64,000 nt of DNA. Source: Arthrobacter pascens (GTDB lineage: Bacteria > Actinomycetota > Actinomycetes > Actinomycetales > Micrococcaceae). Each line of letters opens with the position of its first letter. Within the stretch, counting starts at the first letter, position 1. The notes under the pieces are model-generated. The model saw only the letters and a program-made list of their open reading frames with translations, was not told where the DNA came from and did no database searches. The stretch spans positions 868,001-932,000 of the forward strand of contig NZ_JAUSXF010000001.1 of NCBI RefSeq assembly GCF_030816475.1, read 5' to 3'. Shown in pieces: positions 51,073-59,113 of this stretch. The translations under genes were made by a program, and so were the position numbers.

Positions 51073-52280
51073 AGCGCGATACCTGCTTTGTTGGAGGAGG
51101 CCTGCGCCGACAGGGGAGCAGGGGCGTCGATGGTGTTGGGGACAAAGCGGCAGAAGTAGTCGGTGATCGGGCCGTCCGATTCCCGGATGCCGCAGCCAAC
51201 AGACTCCCCGTCCACCACCCACAGGCCCAGGACCGGGTGGTTGCCGTCAAAGTCCGGGAGCGGGTGGTACTGCTGGTAACACCAGCCTTCACGCCCGTAC
51301 CCTCCGGGCTGCTCCAGGGCGATGCCGTCAGCGTGGAGCCGGATGTTGTCGCCCTCACGGCCATGCAGCGGCTTTGCCACCCACTCCTTCAGCGGCCCCG
51401 GCTCGTTGAGGTAGGCCGGCAGCAGGTTCGGGTGGTCGGGGTACAAATGCCACAGCGCCGCGAGGAGGGCCTTGTTGGAGAGCAGCATCTTCCAGGCGGG
51501 CTCCACCCAGCGCGGATTGTGGGCCCGCTGCAAAAGCCGGTGCCCGAACGGCTCCTTCATCATCAGCTCCCAAGGGTAGAGCTTGAAGATGGTGCTGATC
51601 ATGAAGTTGTCGAGGTCCACGAACCGGTTGAGGTTCGGATCCCAGCCGATATCGGACATGTTGATGCCAATGGTGGTCCAGCCTGCCTGGCTGGCGACGT
51701 CGCGCATATACGCGGCGGTCATCCAGTCCTCGCCTGATTCCTCGGCCTCGGAGTGGGCGATGTGGAGGGTGCTCATCCCGGTGCGGTACTGGAACTTCTT
51801 CCACTGCCGGATCAGGGCCTCATGAATCCCGTTCCACTGATCCTTGTCCGGGAAGACGTCCTGCAGCCAGAACCACTGCGCCACCGCTGCCTCGATCAGG
51901 CCGGTCGGCGTGTCCGCGTTGTACTCCAGCATCTTGGCCGGGCCGCCCTGGCCGTCGTAGATGACGTCGAACCGGCCGTAGACATCGAGGTCGCCGGCTT
52001 GAAGCGACTCCGCCGCAAGTTCCAGGGCCTGGGGGCCGATGCCGAGGGTGCCCATGGCTCCGGTGGCCAGGAACTTTGCCGCCTCCAGGCACATTTTGTG
52101 CATTTCCTCGGCAGTTGCCTCGAGGGCCTCCACCTCGTCCATGGTGAACTCGTAGTAGGCGCCCTCATGCCAGTATTCGATCTTGTGGCCATCAGGCATG
52201 GTGGTGGTGGAGAAGACCAGGCCCTGTTCTTCAATCTTCTGCTTCCAGCCGGGCCGGGGTTCGCTCAGCAACCGCTTCAC
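51069..52280 (-). CDS. Glutathionylspermidine synthase-like ATP-grasp ligase (YgiC type)
   Basis: A 403-aa enzyme of the GSP_synth family: the C-terminal ATP-grasp half of bifunctional GspS, forming an amide bond between an acid and an amine. Motifs include MLEYNADTPTGLIEAAVAQW, the Lys-rich WVAKPLHGREGDNI and the C-terminal GYGREGWCYQQYHPLPDF...LGLWVVDGESVGCGIRESDG. No amidase domain is present, as in E. coli YgiC. It lies 2 bp after the YgiB-like gene and overlaps a permease. Actinobacteria lack glutathione in general, so the real acid substrate is likely something else. Confidence 0.87.
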   Translation of the reverse strand: MKRLLSEPRPGWKQKIEEQGLVFSTTTMPDGHKIEYWHEGAYYEFTMDEVEALEATAEEMHKMCLEAAKFLATGAMGTLGIGPQALELAAESLQAGDLDVYGRFDVIYDGQGGPAKMLEYNADTPTGLIEAAVAQWFWLQDVFPDKDQWNGIHEALIRQWKKFQYRTGMSTLHIAHSEAEESGEDWMTAAYMRDVASQAGWTTIGINMSDIGWDPNLNRFVDLDNFMISTIFKLYPWELMMKEPFGHRLLQRAHNPRWVEPAWKMLLSNKALLAALWHLYPDHPNLLPAYLNEPGPLKEWVAKPLHGREGDNIRLHADGIALEQPGGYGREGWCYQQYHPLPDFDGNHPVLGLWVVDGESVGCGIRESDGPITDYFCRFVPNTIDAPAPLSAQASSNKAGIAL

Positions 52281-52282
52281 CC

Positions 52283-52894
52283 TCAGCCCCCCGAGACCTT
52301 GCCGCCGCCACCGCTGGTCCCGCTCTTGGCGCTGGTGCCGAAGCCGCCTCGGCTGACGGTGCCGCCTTTGGTGCTGTAACCGGTTGATGCTTTGGCATCG
52401 CTGGGTATGGTCCGGGTGAAGTTCGGGGCCGTGGAACGGTTCTGCCCTACTGGCGGCACATAGGCGCCGCGGGAGAAGAAGTACCAGGCGTAGAGGCCGC
52501 CCGCCCTCCCTGCCGAACTGTTGCAGTTGGTGTCCTCGACGCGTTCGCCGGTTTCGTCGTTGAAGCAGACCTGGGCGTATTCGGGATCGTCCTGGTTGCT
52601 GGCTACGACGGCGGTGATGGTCCCGGCGAGCAGTGCGGTCACGCCCAATCCCACGACGACGGTGCGCCGCTGGGAGCGTTTCTTCCGCGCGGCAGCCTCC
52701 TTGTGCTCGCGCTCGCGGTCCCTGGCGAAGGGGTCCACCGTGGCAGGCGGTTCATTGAGGAGTTCCGGGTGCAGTTCCGGCTTGGGCACCTGCCAGGGCG
52801 GCGGCTTCGCGGTTTCCGGCCTTGTTGGGTCCGGGGCTGGTGGTTTGTCACCGCCCTCTTTCGGATCGTGCTCCCGATCCTGGTCCGGGTCCAC
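52283..52894 (-). CDS. YgiB/DUF1190-like protein, single-pass membrane, Gly/Ser-rich C-terminus
   Basis: A 203-aa protein. The first 75 residues are charged and Pro-rich, then a basic KKRSQRRT leads to one hydrophobic helix (TVVVGLGVTALLAGTITAVVA). The exterior part has two Cys (VCFNDETGERVEDTNCN), YAWYFFSRGAYVPPVG, and ends TVSRGGFGTSAKSGTSGGGGKVSGG. The RGGFG/Ser-Gly tail resembles E. coli YgiB, which is likewise paired with YgiC. GTG 52894 is selected for its GGAGGGG site; the TTG at 52957 lacks one. It is immediately upstream of the YgiC-like ligase. Confidence 0.75.
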   Translation of the reverse strand: MDPDQDREHDPKEGGDKPPAPDPTRPETAKPPPWQVPKPELHPELLNEPPATVDPFARDREREHKEAAARKKRSQRRTVVVGLGVTALLAGTITAVVASNQDDPEYAQVCFNDETGERVEDTNCNSSAGRAGGLYAWYFFSRGAYVPPVGQNRSTAPNFTRTIPSDAKASTGYSTKGGTVSRGGFGTSAKSGTSGGGGKVSGG

Positions 52895-53066
52895 GGCGTC
52901 CCCCTCCGTTGTCCATGCTTTCGTAGTGATGCGCAGCGTTGCGCCTGCGAATCTCAATCCTCAAATCAGCGTAGTCCCTGCCCGCGCCGCCTGCGAGCAG
53001 AAGCCAGGGGAGACTCCCGGCTCCGCGATAGGGCGTGTCCGCAGCTGTGGAACCTACACTGGAGCC

Positions 53067-53723
53067 ATGGAAACCGCCTCTGTGCTTGCCGTCTGCCGAG
53101 TCCACCAGCTCCTCAGCGATGAAGGAAGTGTGGGAGTAACGGCAATCGACAAGCGGCCGGTCCCGGGTCCGGTCAAAGTGCACAAGCTGGGCCTGCACGG
53201 TGACATCCAGGCGAGCCGCATCCATCACGGTGGCGAGGACCAGGCGATCTACGCGTATTCGCAGGCCGATGCGGACTACTGGGCCGCTGAACTGGACCGG
53301 GACCTCCCGCCGGGAATCTTTGGCGAGAACCTCCGGGTGGCCGGCATCGAGGCCACGGGGGCTGTCATCGGGGAACGGTGGAAAATCGGACTGGATGTGG
53401 AAGTTGAAGTCACCTCGCCCCGCACGCCCTGTGCCACGTTCCAGCGCCGGATGGGGGAGCCCCAGTTCGTCAAGCGCTTCACGAACGAGGGGCGGGTGGG
53501 CGCGTACCTCAGGGTGATCCGCACCGGCAGCATCCGTGCCGGCGATCACATCCACCGCCTCTTCGTCCCCAAGCACGGGGTCACGGTGGGGAAATGGTTC
53601 AGCGATCCGGATCTCGAGTCCATGGAAGCGCTGCGGGATGCCCACGCCGATGGCGAGATCCGCCTGCAGCAGCCTGAATACGACGAAAAGTTCGAGTTGT
53701 TAGCGCGCCGTCTGGGCCGGTGA
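53067..53723 (+). CDS. MOSC-domain protein (YiiM-like)
   Basis: A 218-aa MOSC protein that may bind sulfur or a molybdenum cofactor through its conserved Cys. Landmarks: GLHGDIQASRIHHGGEDQAIYAYSQADADYW, FGENLRV and VEVTSPRTPCATFQRRMG, whose Cys is the presumed sulfur carrier. The frame is open far upstream, but ATG 53067 (GGAG just before) begins the homologous region. Divergent from the YgiB-like gene. Related E. coli YiiM handles N-hydroxylated substrates; the same role here is inference. Confidence 0.88.
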   Translation: METASVLAVCRVHQLLSDEGSVGVTAIDKRPVPGPVKVHKLGLHGDIQASRIHHGGEDQAIYAYSQADADYWAAELDRDLPPGIFGENLRVAGIEATGAVIGERWKIGLDVEVEVTSPRTPCATFQRRMGEPQFVKRFTNEGRVGAYLRVIRTGSIRAGDHIHRLFVPKHGVTVGKWFSDPDLESMEALRDAHADGEIRLQQPEYDEKFELLARRLGR

Positions 53724-54139
53724 ACCGCACCGGTCCTTACTGAACCGGCGCGGGAAGGTGCGGCCGTGTGCGCAAGCTCACTGCCGGCGTCGGCCGCTCG
53801 ATTACGCCTGAGCGGATCCGTGCCTTACACTTGAAACATCCCCCACTCCGGAAATCCCTTATTCTTGCCCAATTTTTGAGGCAGGACTGGTAAGTGTTGG
53901 GGCCCGACAATGTGATTGCGGGCATTTTCATAGGGAGAGCCGGCTAAAGAAAACGCTGTACAGACTGCTGGGATAGCAGCCAAGAGATGCAGCGGGAAGC
54001 CCTGCCAGGGATTGCGAAAGCGCCGGGCTTCTAAGTGACCGGCCGGTCAACGTATGCCCGGCATCCACGGCACACGTACTGCGGCTCCGCTCACCTCGGG
54101 TAGTGCCGCCTGGCCCCCTATGGATGAGGAAATTTCCCT
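53724..54139 (+). other. 416-bp non-coding region, probable structured leader of the DEAD-box helicase gene
   Basis: No credible gene. Small hairpins are seen, such as CTGCT-GGGAT-AGCAG at 53965-53979 and CCCTG-C-CAGGG near 54000-54010. A long leader before a cold-shock type helicase gene is common; no named riboswitch was recognised and no promoter hexamers were convincing. Confidence 0.35.
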
Positions 54140-56344
54140 ATGCCCGAAAATCAGAACCACGACGCTGCTGAAGCGGTAGCCACGGAAAACACCGTGAACG
54201 ACGTCGAGACCGCGCCTGCTGCTGTCTTCATCGAAGCGCCCGCTATCACCGCTGAAGAGGCCCGCGCTGAAGTAGCGCCCGACGAAGAAGCCCCCGCCGC
54301 AGAGGCGCCCGTCGAAGAAACCCCCAAGGCTGATAACAGCCGCGGCGAGGCAGACACCGAAGCTGAAGGCATCCGCTTTGTGGACCTCGGCATCGACCCC
54401 CGCGTCCTTGCCGCCCTGCAGGACGTCGGCTACGAGAAGCCCTCCCCCATCCAGGCAGCAACCATCCCGCTGCTGCTCGAAGGCCGCGACGTCGTGGGCC
54501 TCGCCCAGACCGGCACCGGTAAGACTGCAGCATTCGCAGTACCGGCATTGTCCCGTCTGGCCGAGCTCCACGACCTCAACGGCCCCTCCCGCAAGACGCA
54601 GGCCCTGGTCCTCGCTCCGACCCGCGAGCTCGCGCTCCAGGTCGCTGAGGCCTTCACTTCCTACGCCAAGCACATTGACGACTTCACCGTCCTCCCGGTT
54701 TACGGCGGCTCCGCCTACGGCCCCCAGCTCGCCGGCCTGCGCCGCGGCGCGCAGGTTGTTGTCGGCACCCCCGGCCGTGTGATCGACCACATCGCCAAGG
54801 GCTCCCTGGACCTGTCCGAACTCCAGTACCTCGTACTCGATGAGGCCGACGAAATGCTCCGCATGGGCTTCGCTGAAGACGTTGAGCAGATCTTCCAGCA
54901 GACCCCCTCTGACCGCCAGGTGGCGCTGTTCTCCGCCACCATGCCGAGCCAGATCCGCCGGATGTCCAAGCAGTACCTGAACAACCCGGCCGAGATCTCG
55001 GTGAAGTCCAAGACCACCACGGGTGCTAACACCAAGCAGCGCTACCTGCAGGTTATGGGCCCGCACAAGCTCGACGCGCTGACCCGCATCCTTGAGGTTG
55101 AAGAGTTCGACGGCGTCATCGCCTTCGTGCGGACCAAGATGGCCACCGAGGACCTCGCCGACAAGCTGAAGTCCCGCGGATTCCAGGCTGCCGCCATCAA
55201 CGGCGACATCCCGCAGCAGCAGCGCGAACGCACTGTTGAGGCTCTGAAGGAAGGCCGCATCGACATCCTGGTGGCCACCGACGTTGCTGCCCGTGGTCTT
55301 GACGTGGAACGCATCAGCCACGTCATCAACTACGACATCCCGCATGACACCGAGTCCTACGTGCACCGCATCGGCCGTACCGGCCGTGCAGGCCGTTCGG
55401 GTGACGCGATCCTGTTCATGACGCCGCGGGAGAAGTACCTGCTGCGTTCCATCGAGAAGGCCACGCGCCAGCCGGTGGAGCAGATGCACCTGCCCACGGC
55501 CGAGACCGTGAACACGCTGCGCCTGGGCAAGTTCGCCGAGCGCATCACCGAGACGCTCGAGTCCGAGGATGTTGCCGCGTTCCGTGACCTCATTGCCTCC
55601 TACGAGGAAGAGCACAACGTCCCGGCATCGGAGATCGCTGCCGCACTGGCCGTCATGGCGCAGGGCGGACAGCCGCTGCTGGTCAAGGAGCTGCCAGCGG
55701 CTCCTGAGTTCCAGAAGCGCGAGCGCGCCAAGGACGGCTTCGGTTCACGTGGCCCGACCCGCACGCTCACCGAGGGCAACGCCACCTACCGGATCGCCGT
55801 CGGACGCCGCCAGCGCGTCATGCCGGGCTCCATCGTGGGCGCCATTGCCAACGAAGGCGGCATTTCCTCTGCGCAGATCGGCGGCATCGACATCCGCTCG
55901 GACCACTCCCTCGTGGAGCTCCCGGCAGACCTCAGCGCCGACCAGCTGAAGGCACTGTCCCGCACCCGGATTGGCGGCGAGCTGATCCACCTCGAGCTGG
56001 ATAACGGCCGCAAGCCTTCCGGCGGCGGCGAGCGTGGGGGCTACCAGGGCAACCGTGGCGGAGACCGCGGCGGCTACCAGGGAAACTCCGGCGGAGACCG
56101 CGGCGGCAACTTCAAGGGCAACGGCGGGTTCAAGAAGGAATTCCGCAAAACTGATGGCGGCTCCGCCGACCGTGGCGGGCGCACCTACAGCGAACGTTCC
56201 GAGCGCTCCTTCGGTGCTGACAGCGGTGCCACCCGCGGCCAGGCCAGCGACTCCCGCTTCGGCGGCCATGGCGACGGTTCACGGAAGCCGCGCCACGGCA
56301 ACGAAGGCGGACAGCGTGACTTCAACCGCAAGGGCAAGTGGTAA
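54140..56344 (+). CDS. deaD: DEAD-box ATP-dependent RNA helicase (DeaD/CsdA-like)
   Basis: A 734-aa RNA helicase that unwinds structured RNA in ribosome assembly and mRNA decay, often induced by cold. After an acidic Glu/Ala-rich 75-residue N-terminus come the Q motif (YEKPSPIQAATIP), AQTGTGKT (I), PTRELALQ, VLDEADEML (II), FSATMP (III), FVRTKMATEDLADKL and HRIGRTGRAGRSGDAI (VI). The DbpA/CsdA RNA-binding domain follows. The tail is rich in RGG/Gly-Asn repeats, which bind RNA. A terminator at 56368 ends the transcript. Confidence 0.94.
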   Translation: MPENQNHDAAEAVATENTVNDVETAPAAVFIEAPAITAEEARAEVAPDEEAPAAEAPVEETPKADNSRGEADTEAEGIRFVDLGIDPRVLAALQDVGYEKPSPIQAATIPLLLEGRDVVGLAQTGTGKTAAFAVPALSRLAELHDLNGPSRKTQALVLAPTRELALQVAEAFTSYAKHIDDFTVLPVYGGSAYGPQLAGLRRGAQVVVGTPGRVIDHIAKGSLDLSELQYLVLDEADEMLRMGFAEDVEQIFQQTPSDRQVALFSATMPSQIRRMSKQYLNNPAEISVKSKTTTGANTKQRYLQVMGPHKLDALTRILEVEEFDGVIAFVRTKMATEDLADKLKSRGFQAAAINGDIPQQQRERTVEALKEGRIDILVATDVAARGLDVERISHVINYDIPHDTESYVHRIGRTGRAGRSGDAILFMTPREKYLLRSIEKATRQPVEQMHLPTAETVNTLRLGKFAERITETLESEDVAAFRDLIASYEEEHNVPASEIAAALAVMAQGGQPLLVKELPAAPEFQKRERAKDGFGSRGPTRTLTEGNATYRIAVGRRQRVMPGSIVGAIANEGGISSAQIGGIDIRSDHSLVELPADLSADQLKALSRTRIGGELIHLELDNGRKPSGGGERGGYQGNRGGDRGGYQGNSGGDRGGNFKGNGGFKKEFRKTDGGSADRGGRTYSERSERSFGADSGATRGQASDSRFGGHGDGSRKPRHGNEGGQRDFNRKGKW

Positions 56345-56367
56345 CCGTCAGCTAGCCTGACTACCCC

Positions 56368-56403
56368 CGATGGACCGGCTTTCGAGTCGGTCCATCGGCG
56401 TTT
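56368..56403 (+). terminator. Rho-independent terminator of the DEAD-box helicase gene
   Basis: Arms 56368-56380 and 56385-56397 pair at 12 of 13 positions around a TTCG tetraloop, and are followed by GCGTTT. The T-tract is short. It lies 24 bp past the stop codon. Confidence 0.8.
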
Positions 56404-56554
56404 AAGTCGTCGTCCCGGCCCGCCGGGAGCCGGGTCCTTTGAGGCGCGTGCCTCCGGCCGTACGATCGAAGGGCTACGGGCCTGCGTAGCTGCGGAACCT
56501 TTCTGGACTGGTGGTCAGTCAGGGAAGGTCGTACAGCTTAGGGAAAGGCACCAC

Positions 56555-56989
56555 ATGGGATTCCTGGATGACCTGAAAAAGAACCTCGGCTTCGGCCCAA
56601 AGAACGGGCCTCACAGCGGGCCTGAGCCCGCTACGGGATTGGACGCCAGCACTAGCGGGGGAACCCCGGCCCCTGCTCCGGCGGCAAGCACAGCGGCCCA
56701 GGCATCCCCAGAGCCCTCGGAGTCTGCCGGCCCGGGCGCTGGTGATGCCACGGAGGCGCAGCAGGCCCCGGAGATCCCGCAGGCGGCCCCGGTGCCCACT
56801 GCCGCTCCTGCTCCTGCTCCCGCTGACCAGCTGACAGACGTGTCGGAGGTGGTGGTCGAGGCTGGCGATACCCTTGCCGGCATCGCTGTGCAATTCGGCG
56901 TGGACCTCGACGAGCTGATTGCGGTGAACGCGGATACAGTCCCGAATCCGGAGCTAATCTACCCCGGACAGGTGATCCGGCTGCCGTAG
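56555..56989 (+). CDS. Small LysM-domain protein without a signal peptide
   Basis: A 144-aa protein. The N-terminal about 20 residues (MGFLDDLKKNLGFGPKN) form a short amphipathic helix rather than an export signal. An 80-residue Ala/Pro/Glu-rich linker follows. A single LysM domain occupies the last 45 residues (VVEAGDTLAGIAVQFGVDLDELIAVNA...LIYPGQVIRLP). A GGGAAAGG site precedes ATG 56555. Without export, peptidoglycan binding is unexpected; similar actinobacterial proteins are predicted cytosolic stress proteins, but no role is established. Confidence 0.8.
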   Translation: MGFLDDLKKNLGFGPKNGPHSGPEPATGLDASTSGGTPAPAPAASTAAQASPEPSESAGPGAGDATEAQQAPEIPQAAPVPTAAPAPAPADQLTDVSEVVVEAGDTLAGIAVQFGVDLDELIAVNADTVPNPELIYPGQVIRLP

Positions 56990-57067
56990 TTCTGCCTGCC
57001 GGAAGAGGCCATAAAAACAGCGCCGATCCAACTGTTTCGGCGCCCCTTGACCTGCCCCGATGGCGAT

Positions 57068-57096
57068 TTGTTGGTGGCCAGATCTTCCGGTAGAGT
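57068..57096 (+). promoter_or_regulatory. Promoter of the tRNA-Thr gene
   Basis: TTGTTG (57068-57073) and TAGAGT (57091-57096) are separated by 17 bp, and the tRNA begins 12 bp later at 57108. Spacing and position fit a stable-RNA promoter. Confidence 0.55.
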
Positions 57097-57107
57097 ATTT
57101 ACTCGTT

Positions 57108-57179
57108 GCCCCCCTAGCTCAGTGGTAGAGCGCGTTCTTGGTAAGAACGAGGTCACCGGATCGATTCCGGTGGGGGGCT
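57108..57179 (+). tRNA. tRNA-Thr (GGT anticodon)
   Basis: A 72-nt cloverleaf with acceptor GCCCCCC/GGGGGGC and discriminator T. The anticodon stem CGTTC/GAACG holds TTGGTAA, giving GGT at 57140-57142. The T arm reads ACCGG-ATCGATT-CCGGT. No CCA is encoded. Confidence 0.95.
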
Positions 57180-57181
57180 CT

Positions 57182-57238
57182 GAATGAGAGCCTGTGTCAA
57201 GGCGGTTTTGACCGGCTTGATGCAGGTTTTTCTCATTC
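57182..57238 (+). terminator. Long imperfect hairpin between tRNA-Thr and tRNA-Met
   Basis: Nested complementary pairs GAATGAGA/TCTCATTC, CCTG/CAGG, TCAAG/CTTGA and CGG/CCG form one long stem from 57182 to 57238, with TTTTT in the 3' arm. It may terminate tRNA-Thr transcription or be a processing structure of a two-tRNA transcript. Confidence 0.5.
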
Positions 57239-57240
57239 GT

Positions 57241-57317
57241 GGCGGTGTAGCTCAGTTGGTTAGAGCGCACGACTCATAATCGTGAGGTCGGGAGATCGAG
57301 CCTCCCCACCGCTACCA
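57241..57317 (+). tRNA. tRNA-Met (CAT anticodon, elongator type)
   Basis: A 77-nt sequence including an encoded CCA. The acceptor is GGCGGTG/CACCGCT with a G-U first pair. The D-arm begins TAGCTCAGTTGGTTAGAGC. The anticodon stem ACGAC/..TCGT holds CAT. The first acceptor pair (not a C-A mismatch) indicates the elongator rather than initiator tRNA, although a tRNA-Ile2 with modified C is theoretically possible. Confidence 0.92.
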
Positions 57318-57318
57318 A

Positions 57319-57360
57319 AAAAGCAGGTCAGAGGCATTTAGCCGCTGACCTGCTTTTGCT
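57319..57360 (+). terminator. Rho-independent terminator after tRNA-Met
   Basis: A 13-bp perfect stem (AAAAGCAGGTCAG / CTGACCTGCTTTT) with a 13-base loop is followed by GCTT. Located 2 bp after the encoded CCA. Confidence 0.82.
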
Positions 57361-57403
57361 TAAGTGCCGAATCCCCGAACAGCGCCGGATCGATCGTGGT
57401 CGG

Positions 57404-58336
57404 TCAGCCCGACGTTAGTGTGCCGGCGGCCGTATCGATTGTGGCAGGGGCGCCTAGCTTGACGCAGGTCTGGTCCGGTCGCCCGTCAGCACCGATGCCA
57501 TTGTGCCCGATTTTGAGGCCGCCCAGGACAGGGATGCCAAGGGGCTCCAGATGATCCTTCAGGACATCTACCAAGGCCCAGCCGCGGTCTTCATAGTCAT
57601 CGAAGCCAGTGAAAAGACCCAGTGCGAGGCCTGCCAGGTTGTCGAGCGCCCCGGCTCGTTTCAGTTGGGTGATTTGACGATCGATCCGACCAAGCCCTAT
57701 GTCGCGCTTGTCTTCCAGTAGAAGGATGCCGCCGTCAAGGGATGGCAGGCCGGCACCAACCATGTGCGTGATCGATGAAAGGTTGCCGCCGATGAGCAGT
57801 CCTGTTGCCCGGCCTTCGACGTGGATTTTTGCGGTGTAGGCCTGCGGGTCCCGGGTTACAGTCACAGGCGTGTCTTCCATCAGGAGCTGCCTCACGGAGG
57901 CGGTCGCCTCCTCGCCATCAGCAGCACCGTGGATCGTCACCAGGCGGCACTCACGCCAAAGGGCCATCTGCAGGTAACTGATGTCGCTGAAGCCTATGAG
58001 TGGCTTGGGGTCGCGACGGACTGCTTCGAAGTCGATCTCCTCGGCGATGCGATAGGCGCCGGCGCCACCTCGTGACGTGAAGATGGCGCGGACCCTTGAG
58101 TCCCGAAAGGCGGCGTTCAGGTCATCGAGCCGGTCCAGGTCGCGCCCGGCCATGTAGCCCCACTGGTCGAACACATGGGCACCTCGTTCCACCGACAAGC
58201 CCCAGGACTCAAGCTCAACCTGAAGCGCTGCAACATCAGCTTCGTCCGGAAAGCTCGCCGGCGAGACGATTCGTACAGTATCTCCGCGCTGCAGACGTGG
58301 CCATGTCCTCGAAGATTCATCTCTCTCGATCATCAT
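57404..58336 (-). CDS. LD-carboxypeptidase/MccF-like serine peptidase (S66)
   Basis: An approximately 310-aa S66 family enzyme. The N-terminal LQRGDTVRIVSPAS, the Ser nucleophile in LIGFSDISYL, the Glu in ILLLEDKRDIG and the His in LKIGHNGIGADG form the expected Ser-Glu-His catalytic set. Family members trim murein tetrapeptides in the cytosol or cleave the peptide nucleotide antibiotic microcin C. Which applies here is open. The frame opens at 58372; the ATGs at 58336 or 58333 are better starts because MIERDE begins the homologous region. Confidence 0.85.
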   Translation of the reverse strand: MMIERDESSRTWPRLQRGDTVRIVSPASFPDEADVAALQVELESWGLSVERGAHVFDQWGYMAGRDLDRLDDLNAAFRDSRVRAIFTSRGGAGAYRIAEEIDFEAVRRDPKPLIGFSDISYLQMALWRECRLVTIHGAADGEEATASVRQLLMEDTPVTVTRDPQAYTAKIHVEGRATGLLIGGNLSSITHMVGAGLPSLDGGILLLEDKRDIGLGRIDRQITQLKRAGALDNLAGLALGLFTGFDDYEDRGWALVDVLKDHLEPLGIPVLGGLKIGHNGIGADGRPDQTCVKLGAPATIDTAAGTLTSG

Positions 58337-58420
58337 GCTGAGCCTAAAGCAAGCGCACCGCAGGATCCTCACAACAGGAATGGAGTCAGGACATTTGCCG
58401 CAAGGAATCGGGCCTCTGAG

Positions 58421-58873
58421 TTAGACGGAGGGGTCCCCATAGTTGACGCCGATCGACCGCCCGCGCGCGAAGTGGGCGTTGGCGATTTCACTGACTTCCC
58501 GGCTGCTCTTCTCCGGGTGGGTCAGCCGGAGCCACTCGTAGTCCCATTCCTGCATGTCCCGTGTGTGGCGGACCTGTTTGGTGGCGCGCATCTGGACCGC
58601 GAGATCGTCACTTAGGAGGGCCCGGTTTGGTTGGGTCATGACTAGTGGAGGTTTGGGTGGACTGGCCAACTTTTGCGGGCGTGCCCTGACCGGAGGGGTG
58701 GGGGTCGTGGCGGAGCGGACGATTGCCACCGTCAGCACGACCAGACCGAGAGCGATCAGGAGAACCCACCAGTACTGGATGAGGACCCAAACCGCGGCGA
58801 AGGCGAGGAAGATGCCGAAGGGGCCAACCCCGCCGGAGCCCGCGCTACGTGAGCGACGACGTTTTCTTGCCAT
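58421..58873 (-). CDS. Small membrane protein of unknown function, 150 aa
   Basis: No family recognised with confidence. A very basic start (MARKRRRSRSAG) precedes two adjacent hydrophobic stretches (FGIFLAFAAVWVLIQYWWVLLIALGLVVLTVAIV), likely a hairpin. The rest is cytoplasmic: a Pro-rich part and a soluble C-terminal 65 residues with DMQEWDYEWLRLTHPEKSSREVSEIANAHFARGRSIGVNYGDPSV. The start at ATG 58873 is chosen since the frame extends upstream to 59917 only antisense to other genes. Moderate confidence that it is real. Confidence 0.65.
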   Translation of the reverse strand: MARKRRRSRSAGSGGVGPFGIFLAFAAVWVLIQYWWVLLIALGLVVLTVAIVRSATTPTPPVRARPQKLASPPKPPLVMTQPNRALLSDDLAVQMRATKQVRHTRDMQEWDYEWLRLTHPEKSSREVSEIANAHFARGRSIGVNYGDPSV

Positions 58874-59113
58874 GGTGCACTTCACTTGTGGGCGTGGAGT
58901 AATTGAACGACAAAATAACTGTCGCATGGTGCCCCGGGCCATGTCATGCGTATCTACTACTCGACTTGGCTTGACGAGTGCGTGCAAACTGCGGGGATCA
59001 GTACTCAGCCTCCGGGGTCCTTTTCTTTGCGGCCAGGACGCCCTGCAGCACGGGTCCGTGACAAGGGCCCTGTTTCCCCGTAGCTTTGCGGCACGAGGCG
59101 AAGGGGGATTCGG

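Noticed and set aside
54047..55615. A 522-codon open frame on the minus strand opposite the DEAD-box helicase gene
   Set aside because: Antisense shadow of a well-supported helicase, rich in Leu/Val/Gly/Asp with no domain or start signal.
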